From Clarireedia homoeocarpa (taxonomy: Eukaryota > Ascomycota > Leotiomycetes > Helotiales > Rutstroemiaceae): a stretch of DNA of 64,000 nucleotides. This document shows, piece after piece, positions 33,005 to 43,856 of this stretch; positions within the stretch are counted from its first letter, which is position 1; the number at the start of each line of letters is the position of its first letter. A program made the translations under genes and the position numbers. A model generated the notes under the pieces. The model searched no databases. It was not told the DNA's origin and saw only the letters and a list, made by a program, of their open reading frames with translations. Where the stretch lies: the NCBI GenBank assembly GCA_001465935.1, contig LNKV01000049.1:62001-126000 (forward strand), in the 5' to 3' direction.

Positions 33005-35071
33005 TCATCCACTGCTGATAATGACTCTTGCGCCCTCCTTGCCGAGAATGCCCCTCTCTTGTGGTTTCGGGCTATGACCTCTGCCCTTCTTCCTCGTCAA
33101 GAACCCAAGCATTCCGGTAGGTTTCGAGCTGGCCTCAATCAATTTGGCGTCTGCTGGTAAAGTGGCATCTTGTTTGGCCAGTTCGGACCAACTTCCCGTT
33201 TCATTCAGTACAACTTGCATTCCGCCTCCTTGCGATTCTTTACGGATACCGGTAGGTCGGTGAGGTCGATTATACGATTGTGAATAGGGAAGAGGTACCT
33301 TGCTTATACTTGACGTATGCGCATGCGCGTGCGGCACCGAGCGAGGAGGCCCTAATATAGGACTGGTATTTTGCGACGGTTGTTGAGAGCGAGGTACCGG
33401 TGGAATATTTGTTGGTGATTCCGAGCGTGATGATGGTTGAGATCGCGAATGAGCTCGTCTACGGCTTTTCGAGGTGGTCCGGGTCAGTGTTGCCTTGGGG
33501 AACTCGTCTGATGTCTGGGAAGCTGGCGTCGAAGGTGAGGCGTTTGCAACGGGTGGTGGTGAATTTGGATCCATTCCATCATTATACCTAAAAGAACATT
33601 TAATATAGGGGGGAATTAGTAATAGGAGAGTGCTGACCTGTCATACGCTGCCTTGGTGTAGTCAAATGTTGTATATTGTGTCTCAATAATTTTGTGCAGT
33701 TCGTCTTCCTTGATCTCCTTCTCCGTTGCATCTTCCTTCAGCGGATCTCTTGGCTTCTGTCGTCTTGCTCGAGCTTCCAATGGCGCCTCCTCCAACAACA
33801 GTTCCTCAAGATCGTAGGTGGCATCAAAGTTTGTCTTCTCGCTGGATGGAACGAAGACCGGCTCAATTTCTTTCCTCTCCAGTGCTTCAAAATCTATAGG
33901 ACGGAAGAAGGGGTTGTCTGTAAAGGTTTGGAAGCCAGCGGAACCCATTCGTTTCGACGGGTCTTCCTCCAAAGCCGAGCTGATTGCATGCAGACATGGC
34001 ATTGAAACCGGTGGAGATGTGATTGGGAAATTAGGACTGGCCCTCGTGATTTGTGCTGCTAATGACGTTTGTGTACTACCTTCGAAGGGTCGCTGCATAC
34101 ACTGATTAGCTTTCAATGGGCAGAAATGGGAGGCTACATAACACACCTTATTGTAGATGCACTCATAAAAGAGTACGCCTAACGACCACCAATCGGCACC
34201 TGGCCCATACCCAGATCCTTTGTAAACTTCTGGTGCGAGGTATGCTAGAGTGCCGGATTTGCTGGTTAATTTTCGGGTTGGAGTATAATCAGATGCAACA
34301 TTCTGCACATTGTTAGCCTTGTGTTCATTCTCGCCAGCGGACACGGAGGCTACGCACAAAATCTGCCAAATGGATGTGCCCTTCAGAGTCCAATAAAACG
34401 TTGTCAGGCTTAACATCTCGATGTATGATTCCTTGCTTGTGTATATATTTCAAAGCAACTCCCAGCTCCGCAATCCAAAATCGAACCGCTTCTTCTGTGA
34501 AGGTCTTTCGTGAAATGTGAAATCGTAAGTCACCGCCATTCATTAGATCCACCACCAAGTACCTGCGCCCCCCCTCCCATTAGCAATTGACCCCGCCCAC
34601 GCAGCCTGTGTAACTTACATATACTCAATATCTTGAAAGCTGTAACGCAAATTACAGATGAAGGGATGATTTAAATGCTCCAGCATTCTCCGCTCTCGTA
34701 TTATATTCCGTACACTCTCCTGCCGTACGACTATCTTCATGTCAGTTCCTGTTGTAGAGTGGGCTGTGAAGCCCCCCGATATGCCATCACCCACCTTCAT
34801 CCTTCCGAATGTACTTCAGCGCAAACGTCAATCCAGTATCTTTCCTCTCGACTATCCGGACTTTTCCAAAGGCACCTTTTCCCACGACGCGCAGTAATCG
34901 AAAGTGGTTGAGGCTCACTGTTAAAAGGCAGAAGTAGTTAGCATGTGCACATGTACACTGGCGACCAACGACATCTGAGATGTCTGAAGGTCTATGGAAA
35001 CATCAACACAACAGGTATGATTGTGTACCTTCATCGTCGAAGTTCACCGGTTTCCCCGAACTATTCCCCAT
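33005..35071 (-). CDS. STK32/YANK-type AGC serine/threonine kinase
   Basis: Protein kinase of 564 aa. Seven exons: 35071-35029, 34917-34795, 34748-34619, 34562-34358, 34302-34147, 34092-33638 and 33587-33005. The N-terminus is MGNSSGKPV, a candidate N-myristoylation site that would place it on membranes. Kinase motifs: GKGAFGKV (27-34), K49 in FALKYIRK, HRDVKPDN with D148, and metal-binding D166 in ADFNVA; the DFN in place of DFG is characteristic of YANK/STK32 kinases. Then GTLAYLAPEVYKGSGYGPGADWWSLGVLFYE. Exon 3 begins GTDMKI, a small insertion between KDE and VVRQES. The C-terminal 190 residues are Ser/Pro-rich and probably disordered. Substrates are unknown. Confidence 0.92.
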
Positions 35072-36000
35072 GGGCACAACTGTCCAGAGACCTCGTCTCT
35101 CGAATTATGCGAGTCTCTGCGATGTGGTGGGTATATCGATAGGCAAGGACATTCAGCGCACCTCCAAAGACCATGCGAGAGAAGTTTTGAGATTTTGGGG
35201 GTCGAGATTCAATATTATTGGATGGAAGCAATGTTTGATTTGATGTGGGAGAGGTGTAGAATACTGGAGGCGATGGAAAGTGGAGGAGGTCAAGAGTTTA
35301 AGCTCTTTGGGCCTTACGAATAGGTGAGAATGGACGGTGAGGATTGAAATTGGTTAAACAAAGATGGGATGGGGTTCTTGTAGATGACCTTGTTTGGGGA
35401 AAATTTGTGGATGCAGCTTTGAGTAAGAGAGGATCAAAGGCAATAATGAATGAGGTAACGCAGAATAAGCCAGAGTCGGCGGATGGACAAAGAGAAATGT
35501 AAATGTCAAAATGAGTTATTTTTTGCCGAATGTCTCGCTTTTTCTTTTCGTACCGGTAAGGTCAAGGTGAGCAAGGCATAGAATATAAGCTTTTGTCCAA
35601 GATATTCGTCGGGTCGTAGTTTGAGGACGGGTGAGGAGGCGGCGGAGGAGGAGGCGGAGGAGGACGACGTGGTGGGTGATGGTGGTCGGAGGTTGGATGG
35701 GTCGGGGAGGGTTCGAGGGTTCGAGGGTTCGAGGTTCGAGGGTTCGAGGGTTCGAGGGTAGATTAGATCTGGTGAGTGTAGATAGAGAGATAGATAGATG
35801 TGAGTGCAAGTGTGTGAGCGACTGGGAGAGAGCGAGAGCGAGTGCGAGTGCAAGTGCAAGTGCGAGTGCAAGTGCAAGTGCAAGCGCGAGTGCAAGTGCA
35901 AGTGAGTGAGTGAGTGTGTCCGATGTGGAGCGAATAGTAGTACGGAAGTGCAGTTCGGAAGCACAGTCGGAAGTACAGTACAAAGTAAAGCAGGTATGGA
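35072..36000. other. Upstream region of the kinase with minisatellites
   Basis: Kinase promoter and leader, then GTTCGAGG-type repeats (35707-35758) and a GTGCAAGTGCAA/GAGTGC minisatellite (35836-35914). No gene recognised; the open frames over this stretch are translations of the repeats (for example an Ala-Ser or Leu-Ala string). Confidence 0.55.
35836..35914. repeat. (AAGTGC)n minisatellite
   Basis: About 12 imperfect hexamers alternating CAAGTG and CGAGTG, ending in (AGTG)n. Confidence 0.85.
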
Positions 36001-39000
36001 TTCAGATACAGTACATGGATGATGCTCTCTCTTTTGCTAGCCTTTGCGAGGCAACCTAACCTTACGGCTTTACCACGCTACAAAAGTCAGTCAGTCACAT
36101 CCTGGCGATCCATGCCTTTCCATGTCATGGAATGCCTGAGTACCCACGCAGGATGCCAGAGAGCGAGCATGCCAATAAGGATGTGCGCGATAGAACGATG
36201 CGATGTGCGGTATGCGCGATGCTGCTCCCGGCTCATTCTTTTTCATCAAACTCCAAGGCACAGGAGAGTCATCTAACTCCAAGCCACAGTAGAGTGCTTT
36301 GTACGGCAGCGGAAAGAAAACGCGGTACTTGGTAGTCTCTGCAGTCTCTGCAGTCTCTGTAGTCTCTAGTCTCTGTAGATCTAGTCTCTGTAGAACTAGC
36401 CTCTGCACCTCCGTAGCCTCTGGAGCCACGGCCAAAGCCCACCACGGCGTTTACAAAGCGGAACCTCCAGCAGCTGCGAGCGACACGCGAGGGACAAGCA
36501 GTGACAAGCTAGCACAAGGGGGGTTTAAGGGAATGACTTAGGGGCTGCTCGTCGCTACTGATCCCCACCAGTGGAGGAATCGACGCATCTGGAATAGTTG
36601 CACGTAGCTACTGCGACGGCTGCTTTGCTTTGGCGGCGAAAGGGTTAAAGCGACAAGGGGGCTATAGTCAAGACACACATGGCAGTCACAAGTCTCACAA
36701 GGGTGATGCATGGCAAGGAAGGAAAAGAGAAGGGCTTGGAAGGAAGAAAAGAATACGTTAGCACAGTTCCAAGTACAGCTCCAGCTAACTTAGACGTGTC
36801 ATTAGTTACCGCACCGTGTTACCGTGGCTGAGGTGTAGGCGTAAGAAGTGAGAGGCGAGAGGTGTACCTAGGCGAGTGGGCATAGGTGTCTAGATGATGG
36901 ATGGTGTGCGGGTGGGTGACATTCTACCGTACCCAACAATCCAACTTGGAAATGGAAAACTGATGATTGGCTGGTGGGATAATCTACTGTTATATGGCAC
37001 TCTACATAAGATACAATCCTTTGGGGCCTCGTTCATCACCCGACCTCTCCCTTGCCTTCTCCCTTCTCCCTTCTCCCTCCTCCCCAGGCCTCTCCGTCCG
37101 ACAATTAGAGGCCTAAAAGACGTCTATTTCTTAAGCTGAATCTCGATTATTTTGTAGCCCCCTTACTAAGCGTCGATATCTTGTATCGGCCTATTTAGAG
37201 ATCCTCGATGTATGTGAGATCAGATGCTAAATTCCCCTATATCTGGGTTCTTCCTGTAGGGACTGTAGCGACTGTCGCGACTGTGGCGACTGTAGGCGGG
37301 CAACAGGAAATTAAATCTCACCGAAACTTCCCTCATAAGATACAGGATATTAACACTTGGGGAACTGGAGATACGACATATAAGATGTTGGAAGACAGCA
37401 GGGCGGAATAGACCGGAAAGCAACGAGTAGCAAATATACAGCTGTCTCGGCTTTTGTTACTCTAGCTGTGGAGTCGTGTAGTGTTGTAGTGTTGTAGTGT
37501 CTCTCGTTTACAGCATTTGTACTTCGTACAGTACAAGCCGTACAGTCTTACTGTAATCGATGCGATACACATTCTACATCTACATCTACATCTGCATCTG
37601 CATCTACATCTGCATCTGTTATTCGATTAGATATTCGCATCATGTATGCAGATGCTGCATCCAGCACGCTTTTTGAAACGCTGCAACCAAAGCAAGAAAT
37701 GATACGCCGCAATTTAATTTGCGTTCGATTGTGGTTTGTCGGTCAATCGATAGATGTTGGTGAGCATGGCGAGCGTGGCTTGAAGAGAGCATCCCTACTC
37801 GCCGCACTGTAGCTTGTCGTCCTTTCCTGCTGGATTCCTATAGGCAGTTACGACATCTCTCATGTTGATCACTCCCTGCGGGCTTGAACATCTCACCCTT
37901 CCAACCTATTGATTGCTACAGACTATCAGCCTACCAGCCTTTCCTGCAAGCCCCAATGACTATCCCGTCTTTCTCACTCACCCATCTGCACTGCACTCCA
38001 TATTAAAAACCATGAGCTCTGTGCTCGACTGCTTCCCAAACCCTGCTTAGTACAGTAACTTTGTCAAAGGAAGCATCGATCCTTTGCTCTCGTTATCTTC
38101 AATTTAAATTTACGCTCGGCTGATAATGATCGACGCAGTTACGAATCTTATGAAGATTCTTACCAAGTAGGTAAAGAACGTTTCTCTCCTTTTTTTCCAT
38201 CAAGAAGCGATTGATTCTCATCTGTGTGAGACATATGGATACCAAGTATAAACCACAATTTTACCCTGTCCACGTTTCATCTCCCTACAGTGGACAACAG
38301 GGCTCCGCAGGGTTTACATGGGCTGGCTCACCACAACCTTCTGGAAAAAAAGCTGCCGAGAGAAGAAAAATGTCATCATACTCGCGAAGATCCAACCTCT
38401 GGGGCGCTGATAACCTTTCACACAGAGCCAACCGGCTGAGGCCATACCGGACAGCAGTGGCTTCTCGCAAGATTCACCACAGTCTGGAAGGCAAAAGAAA
38501 GGAAAAATGACAAATCAGAGACAGAGACCGACAGACAGAAACAAGCTGCGCATTGAAACCGCGAGACATCAATCAAAATTACCCAAGACAAAAAAAGATA
38601 TGGGGTGCAGATTCAGTGGCATCAATTCGGCCTGTGCACGGTATCTCGACTGTAGCAATCAATACTTTTTCCTTACCGCCATAGCTAATATAAATCTTGC
38701 TTACCACGCAGGGCCGGCCGAACCTTCAGCATCTCCGTGCTTCAAACTGGCCATCCGTAACCGGCGACCGTTGAAAGCATCAGCCAAATTCGGCTTCATT
38801 CGGCCTCCTCATTTCCAGCTTTTTGGTTGCCGGCGCGCCATGTCATGAGACCAGCAAAAATGCACATCTCCCTCCCCCCCTGGTATGTCTTCTCAGCCGC
38901 CAATAGCGAGCATTCCGCGCCATCCCGTCCCATCCATTCCAATCTAGTCGACGCCTCATCACTGCAGCTACTATACTTCCGTATGTATGGGTGTATGGGT

Positions 39001-41818
39001 GATACAGCTGTGTCTTGCTGTGTTTTGCCCCACAGCTAGGAATCGTTCCCACGTGGATGAATGTCAATTCCGGGCGTAGAATGCAGTCAGAGCCCAAACA
39101 GAACAAGTGACTCTGTACTGGACGAAGTATGTACATGTATTCCAGTTCCCAAAACATAACCAATATTTGCTCCGCTGTACCTTGCATGAAAGACCTGAAA
39201 ACCGAACACCAAAAAAAAAAAAACATCCTCGGGGATCGCATAAATTAAAGGCATGGTGGTAGGATTCCAATCTTGACCAGATCCAGATCCATATCCAGAT
39301 CCCATCCTTCTGGAAAAGCCAAAGGAAAATACTGCGAGACATCTGAGAAACAGTGTCTAGTATTGCGATCAGGTCTAAACTCAACACAGAAGTCTTCTAG
39401 AATCCAACACGGAGGATTCAGCGAAGGATCTTCCATGCCATGACGAAGGTGCGGAGTAAACCTTCCCTTCCCTGCCCTTCTTTCTGAAGAAAGGTTGTCA
39501 GCACGGCTGAACAGCTCTGACCCAACCCAACCACGAAAAAACTTATCAATTCGGACATCTCAACTTTGGGGATAGAAGGCGATAAAAAGCAACACACGCT
39601 TATTTATGCGACAGCCAAAAAGTTATTTAGAGCATCGAATACTGACATATCATTCCTCAGATATCGAATGTGATGCTGGATCTTCAGGTTGTATCACGAT
39701 CAGATGCCTTGTTGGATGCTCCCAACAATATAAAGGGGGCGCAAAAAGGCACAGCATCGTGGCGAACAAGCGCGAGGCACAGTTCCTTTCGTTAATTTCT
39801 GCCCAAGTAGGCAGATGACAAGAGCACATACAGTTTGCCAAGTGCAAGTACGAAGTACGTAGGGAACGCCAGAATCCTTCCGCATGACCAAGCATGCAGT
39901 AGCACTATCACATAAGCAAGGCTTGATGCTGAAACACAGAAGAAGAAGAAGAAAAATAACAACCTTCCCTTCAAAAGGAGTAATGTGACGTGTGTTGCGT
40001 ATACAGATCCGAGCCCCCATCCATCCGTCCACGTGCAGCATCAATCCAGCTTAACTCAATTTAAATTCAACAGTTTGAGTTATGTGCCGGACGCGGAGAG
40101 ACCGGAGAATTTTTCGCACATGGCTTCCACATGCGAAATCTGCAATACGGAACCTGGCAAACGGCGCAAAAGCCCAATAGGTAGTCCTAAAGTCAAAATA
40201 GGGGACTGTGTGGTTCCTGGTTCGTGGTATTTTTCTTGACAGCTCGGCTCGCGAGTCAGTGCTCTTTGACCTCGGCGGTGGTCCAGACTTGCGTCTATTC
40301 GATCTTGTACGACACAAGTTGCAGCAGCAGCTGTTATACCATGCTCCATACAGAGCGTAGGCCGAACGAACACCCCTTTTAATTGCGGACGTCTCGCTAG
40401 GCGGGCTTACGTTACGCCGGGACTTTATTGCCTAATGGGTGCGTCTCTTGTGGTGGCAAGATAAGCGCGTCGAAGTTCAGGTCTAGATGTGATGTGGGCA
40501 AACCGAACTACAGTACGCCGCCGTCCACTTCCGACGAAATTTTTTATTCGTCAACCCCCAAACCTCTTCCAGCAGCATATCCGGTACTACTGTTTTCACT
40601 GCTGGAATATGGCTGCCTTCAAAATACCTCCGTGTCAGATGTTTTCGACTGTTGCCTAAGTATTCGGCTATTGTTGGATTGATGCTGCTACGGTGAGCAT
40701 ACGATGGTCTACGTTTGTCCCATACGGTCACTCTCCCAGCCCACAATATTGAATCCGACGCTTGTATCAACAGGTGCGCTGTGTCGTCGTCGATGTACCC
40801 GCTACTACTGTACTGGGGATCATCGGGGCTCGGCGAGACTAATTCAATAGCGCTCAGTACTCAGTGCACGACTGAGCGTCCAATAGTTCAGCCATCTCAA
40901 CAAGAGCCTTTCCTGAGTTTATACGAGATATATTGCTGAACCACGGGTGTTCATGTTCGCATTCACGGTCTTCTTTCCACCTCCGAGACTACCGCTCACC
41001 GTTGTATTAGTATATTCCCTGAGTCTATACCATACCATACCACTTTCTGCTCTTTCGTGCACGGGACTCAATGCACAATGCGCCTTCTTCCTTGCACAAA
41101 CAGCTTACACCACCACATCAGTCTGTGTATGTATCCACAGCAATCCGTTCCTGATGATCACGTCAGTCGGCTGGTCGGTCGACCTTGGCTTGGTTGGGGA
41201 ACGACGTAAGCGAAACAGAAAGCCACACTACCACCACTACTATCCTATTATAACAAGCAAGCAAGCATCATTGTTCCGTGAGCGACGGTACTCAGTGACT
41301 CAGACCATATCAGTAGGCTAGATCTAGGACCCACTTCTATACGTAACTTGCATGTTGTAACGATCATTACTTAGCCGGGAGGCGCTTGGTCGTGGAGTGT
41401 ATAGCTATACGTAGCCGCGTGTATGGTAGGATTTGGTCGGTGGAGGATCGATCAGCTTGGATGTTAATGTTGTTGTTGCTGTTTGTGTGGATATTTGCTT
41501 CTTGCTGAATTTAAAGTGTAGTTAGGCTAACGAGTGTTAATTACTCTTACTACACCTGCCAAGGCTTCAGGATAGATAGTAAAATACATCTCGCTTTCGT
41601 TCATTCATTTCGTTATATTGTTCTGTGCTACCTACCCTGAAGAATTGAGCAAGGCTCGACGAGTATGCTACCTGTCTCTATCACATTTGTTTATACATCC
41701 GAGAGAGAGTCTAACTTAACTAAACTCACCTCTCCAGCATTGTCCAGCTCATCTTCACTTAATCTGCCGCTACTTATAACCTCCCTATTCTCAGCTCAAA
41801 TTAAGACAATGAGGGTAT
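36001..41818. other. Gene desert
   Basis: About 5.8 kb with no gene that I can support. The longest frames (up to 159 codons overall in the region) have no recognised domain, no consistent splice pattern and lie in conflicting frames. Simple repeats: CTCTGTAGT-type units at 36331-36404, GACTGTAGC units near 37260-37295 and (ACATCT/GCATCT)n at 37574-37618. Composition is mixed and not strongly AT-rich, so this is not classic RIP sequence. Non-coding RNAs cannot be excluded. Confidence 0.45.
37574..37618. repeat. (ACATCT)n hexamer repeat
   Basis: Seven or eight imperfect copies of CATCTA/CATCTG. Confidence 0.85.
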
Positions 41819-42070
41819 TGTGACGATTTGAACTGAATCGCACGTTGATGCCTTAAGGCTCAGGCCGAAGCTCCTGTAGACTGGGGAAGCTTCCTGAGCG
41901 CCTAGTGTGTATATAAGCCCTCGAGATCTTAGCATCTTCTTAGTTCTTTAGTTGTAAACTCTAAGGTTATTCAGTACTTTTATTAGTAGTCTTGTTATAT
42001 TATTTATAACTCAACTCACCCTTTCGGCTGTACTAACTACGGCCTTCCAAATAATATTAGTATTTCAATC
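41819..42070. mobile_element. LTR-like fragment, family uncertain
   Basis: Starts TGTGACGATTTG, contains a TATA-like GTGTATATAAGCC followed by cttagttctttag and a pyrimidine-poor leader with taactcaactcac, the layout of a fungal LTR promoter. No matching second LTR is seen in the window. Tentative. Confidence 0.35.
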
Positions 42071-42575
42071 CCTTCTTGCCTGCGAATCCCTGAGCAGTAG
42101 GAGTAGACCTATTCCGACTATTGTCGATGTATAGTATTATCCCTTTTATGTATTTCTACAAGTCGTTATAGACTGACTCTATTATAAACGCCAAAATGCT
42201 GCGAATACTACCTCTTTATCGAGGCTGTCTTGTATCGGCCGCGCCTTCTGGTTTATTTCCTGTTGTTTTCTAAGAAGTACGAATATCCCAGAAACTCGGT
42301 CAGGCACTCAAGAACCTCTTGAGACCGGCTAGATACTACAAGGTGCGGACGATAAATCCCTGGATTCTGATCGAGGTTCACAACCTGTATCATCTATTAC
42401 AAGAAATCCTCAGTAAGCTGCAGGTCCAAATCACAGCCCTCACCGATAAGGTGGAAAAGCAGGCCCTGATGCAGCCAAGCATTGAGTATGACGTATCTAC
42501 TACTCCCTAACTATTCCTTTCTTCTTCCCGTCAAGCACGATTCGAATCGTATAACTCACAATCGCTATACCCTTC

Positions 42576-42786
42576 TGTTACGAATGCGATCATATGACAA
42601 GTGTCATATGATAGGATAGACTGAATAGACTGGCTATCTAGGCTATTCAAGGAAAACGAAGGTCTATATAAGCTAAAGGCATTTCCTTAGTATATAGAGC
42701 TTCGTGCTCAACTCAAATAGTAATCTTATTACTTAGTTACTACAGCAGCCTCAATCTCAATCTACTACTTGTCGCTCTCAGTATAA
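42576..42786. mobile_element. LTR fragment A of a repeated family
   Basis: Begins TGTTACGAAT, has an inverted repeat CATATGACAAGTGTCATATG, then the core GGTCTATATAAGC...ATTTCCTTAGTATATAGAGC and TTCGTGCTCAACTC. The core is shared with two fragments at 57.1-57.5 kb; the TATA box and leader suggest an LTR. It lies directly upstream of the gag relic and so probably is its 5' LTR. The right boundary is approximate. Confidence 0.6.
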
Positions 42787-43470
42787 ACCCTTGCACGTGA
42801 TCACCGGAGGCACGTCGCAAAACCTTCCCCTTCGAGGCAGGATTCGACCCCTGGCCCATCAACTTACGTGTCAATTAAAGTCCCGCATTTGAACACGAAA
42901 CTCTCTGATAGAAAAGAGTTTACTGCCCGATTGTAGAGAAAAGTAGTTACAGGTCGAATCAGCTAGTGCGAGCGCAGCTTCATTAACGATAATACTAAAT
43001 CCCAATATGTACTCGATCAGGTTGAAGGGCAGGCCTTAAGGTTCTGCGAAGGATTGTATATACAGAACGGTATAATATCCGAACAGTTAATCAATAGAGT
43101 AGCCAATTTCTTAACGGATCCGGATAAGCGTCAACGAGCCTAAGATGACTACTACTACCTTAAGCAAACTGACAGTGCTATATTCGAGCCCTTCTACTAA
43201 CAGTTTGAGATACTCGCTAGTATTGCCGGCAAGACAGAATCACGAGAGAAATACTAAGACCTCTTGCAGAAAGTGAACGAGGACTATTATACATGTTCAC
43301 TTATAGGCAAGCTTACGAGTAAGAATTACGATGGCGATGTAGTGATTTTCCACTCCATCGATAACGACGATGTAGGGATAGCTGCCAGCAAGGAGGTCCA
43401 ACGAGCCCCAGCTGCCAACAAGTCGTCGAAATCGAGCTGCCACGTACACCTTCAGCCGTCAAGTGCTTGA
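42787..43470 (+). pseudogene. Retrotransposon gag relic with five stop codons
   Basis: One continuous frame (codons in phase with 42901) encodes a gag-like protein: LSDRKEFTARL, VVTGRIS, CERSFINDNTKSQYVLDQVE, GQALRFCEGLYIQNGIISEQ, NRVANFLTDPDKRQRA, DDYYYLKQTDSAIFEPFY, QFEILASIAGKTESREKY, DLLQKVNEDYYT. It is interrupted by TAG at 42934 and 42964 and TAA at 43141, 43198 and 43255. Each stop could come from CAG or CAA by a single C-to-T change. Helical gag architecture and position after an LTR support a Ty3-like or similar LTR element. No protease or polymerase remains. Confidence 0.65.
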
Positions 43471-43549
43471 GAACCGTTCAGGTACCCCTGCGAACACAAG
43501 TCAGCCCTATACAGCCGCAGGCCAGTCCACACTCCCTGCGAACACGCCA

Positions 43550-43700
43550 CGTCATATTTATAAAAGAAACTAATTATATAGTTTTATTAGCTAGATCAAA
43601 TATATAAAAGTTATAAAATTTATATTTTAAAAATATGTTTCTTTAAGAAACTAATAACGAACTAATTTCTAAACCGAGTAAAAAGCTCTAGCGACCAGCG
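43550..43700. other. AT-rich segment
   Basis: Dominated by A/T (for example tataaaagttataaaatttatattttaaaaat). Consistent with heavily mutated repeat DNA upstream of the NLR gene. Confidence 0.6.
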
Positions 43701-43856
43701 ATAGCTCGTTACAAATAGTTAGCCGATGCAACCAGGTGATAGCGGCGATACGTCTGTTTATAAAATTCACTTCCAAGCACTTGGCCCATTAAGTTTTGGC
43801 TTATCCAGAGGTCACTTCGACTTTTAACAAGGGCCCAAAATTGGCTGACAGGCAAC

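Noticed and set aside
35506..35983. Two overlapping frames with Leu-Ala and His-Leu strings
   Set aside because: Direct translations of the AAGTGC minisatellite in different phases.
36001..41818. Many 60-160-codon open frames in the gene desert
   Set aside because: No domains, no splice structure, overlapping frames on both strands; several translate simple repeats.
42780..42880. Possible tRNA-like T-arm (GGGTCGAATCCTGCC on the minus strand)
   Set aside because: No matching acceptor stem, D-arm or anticodon arm could be drawn, and the stretch is in frame with the gag relic.
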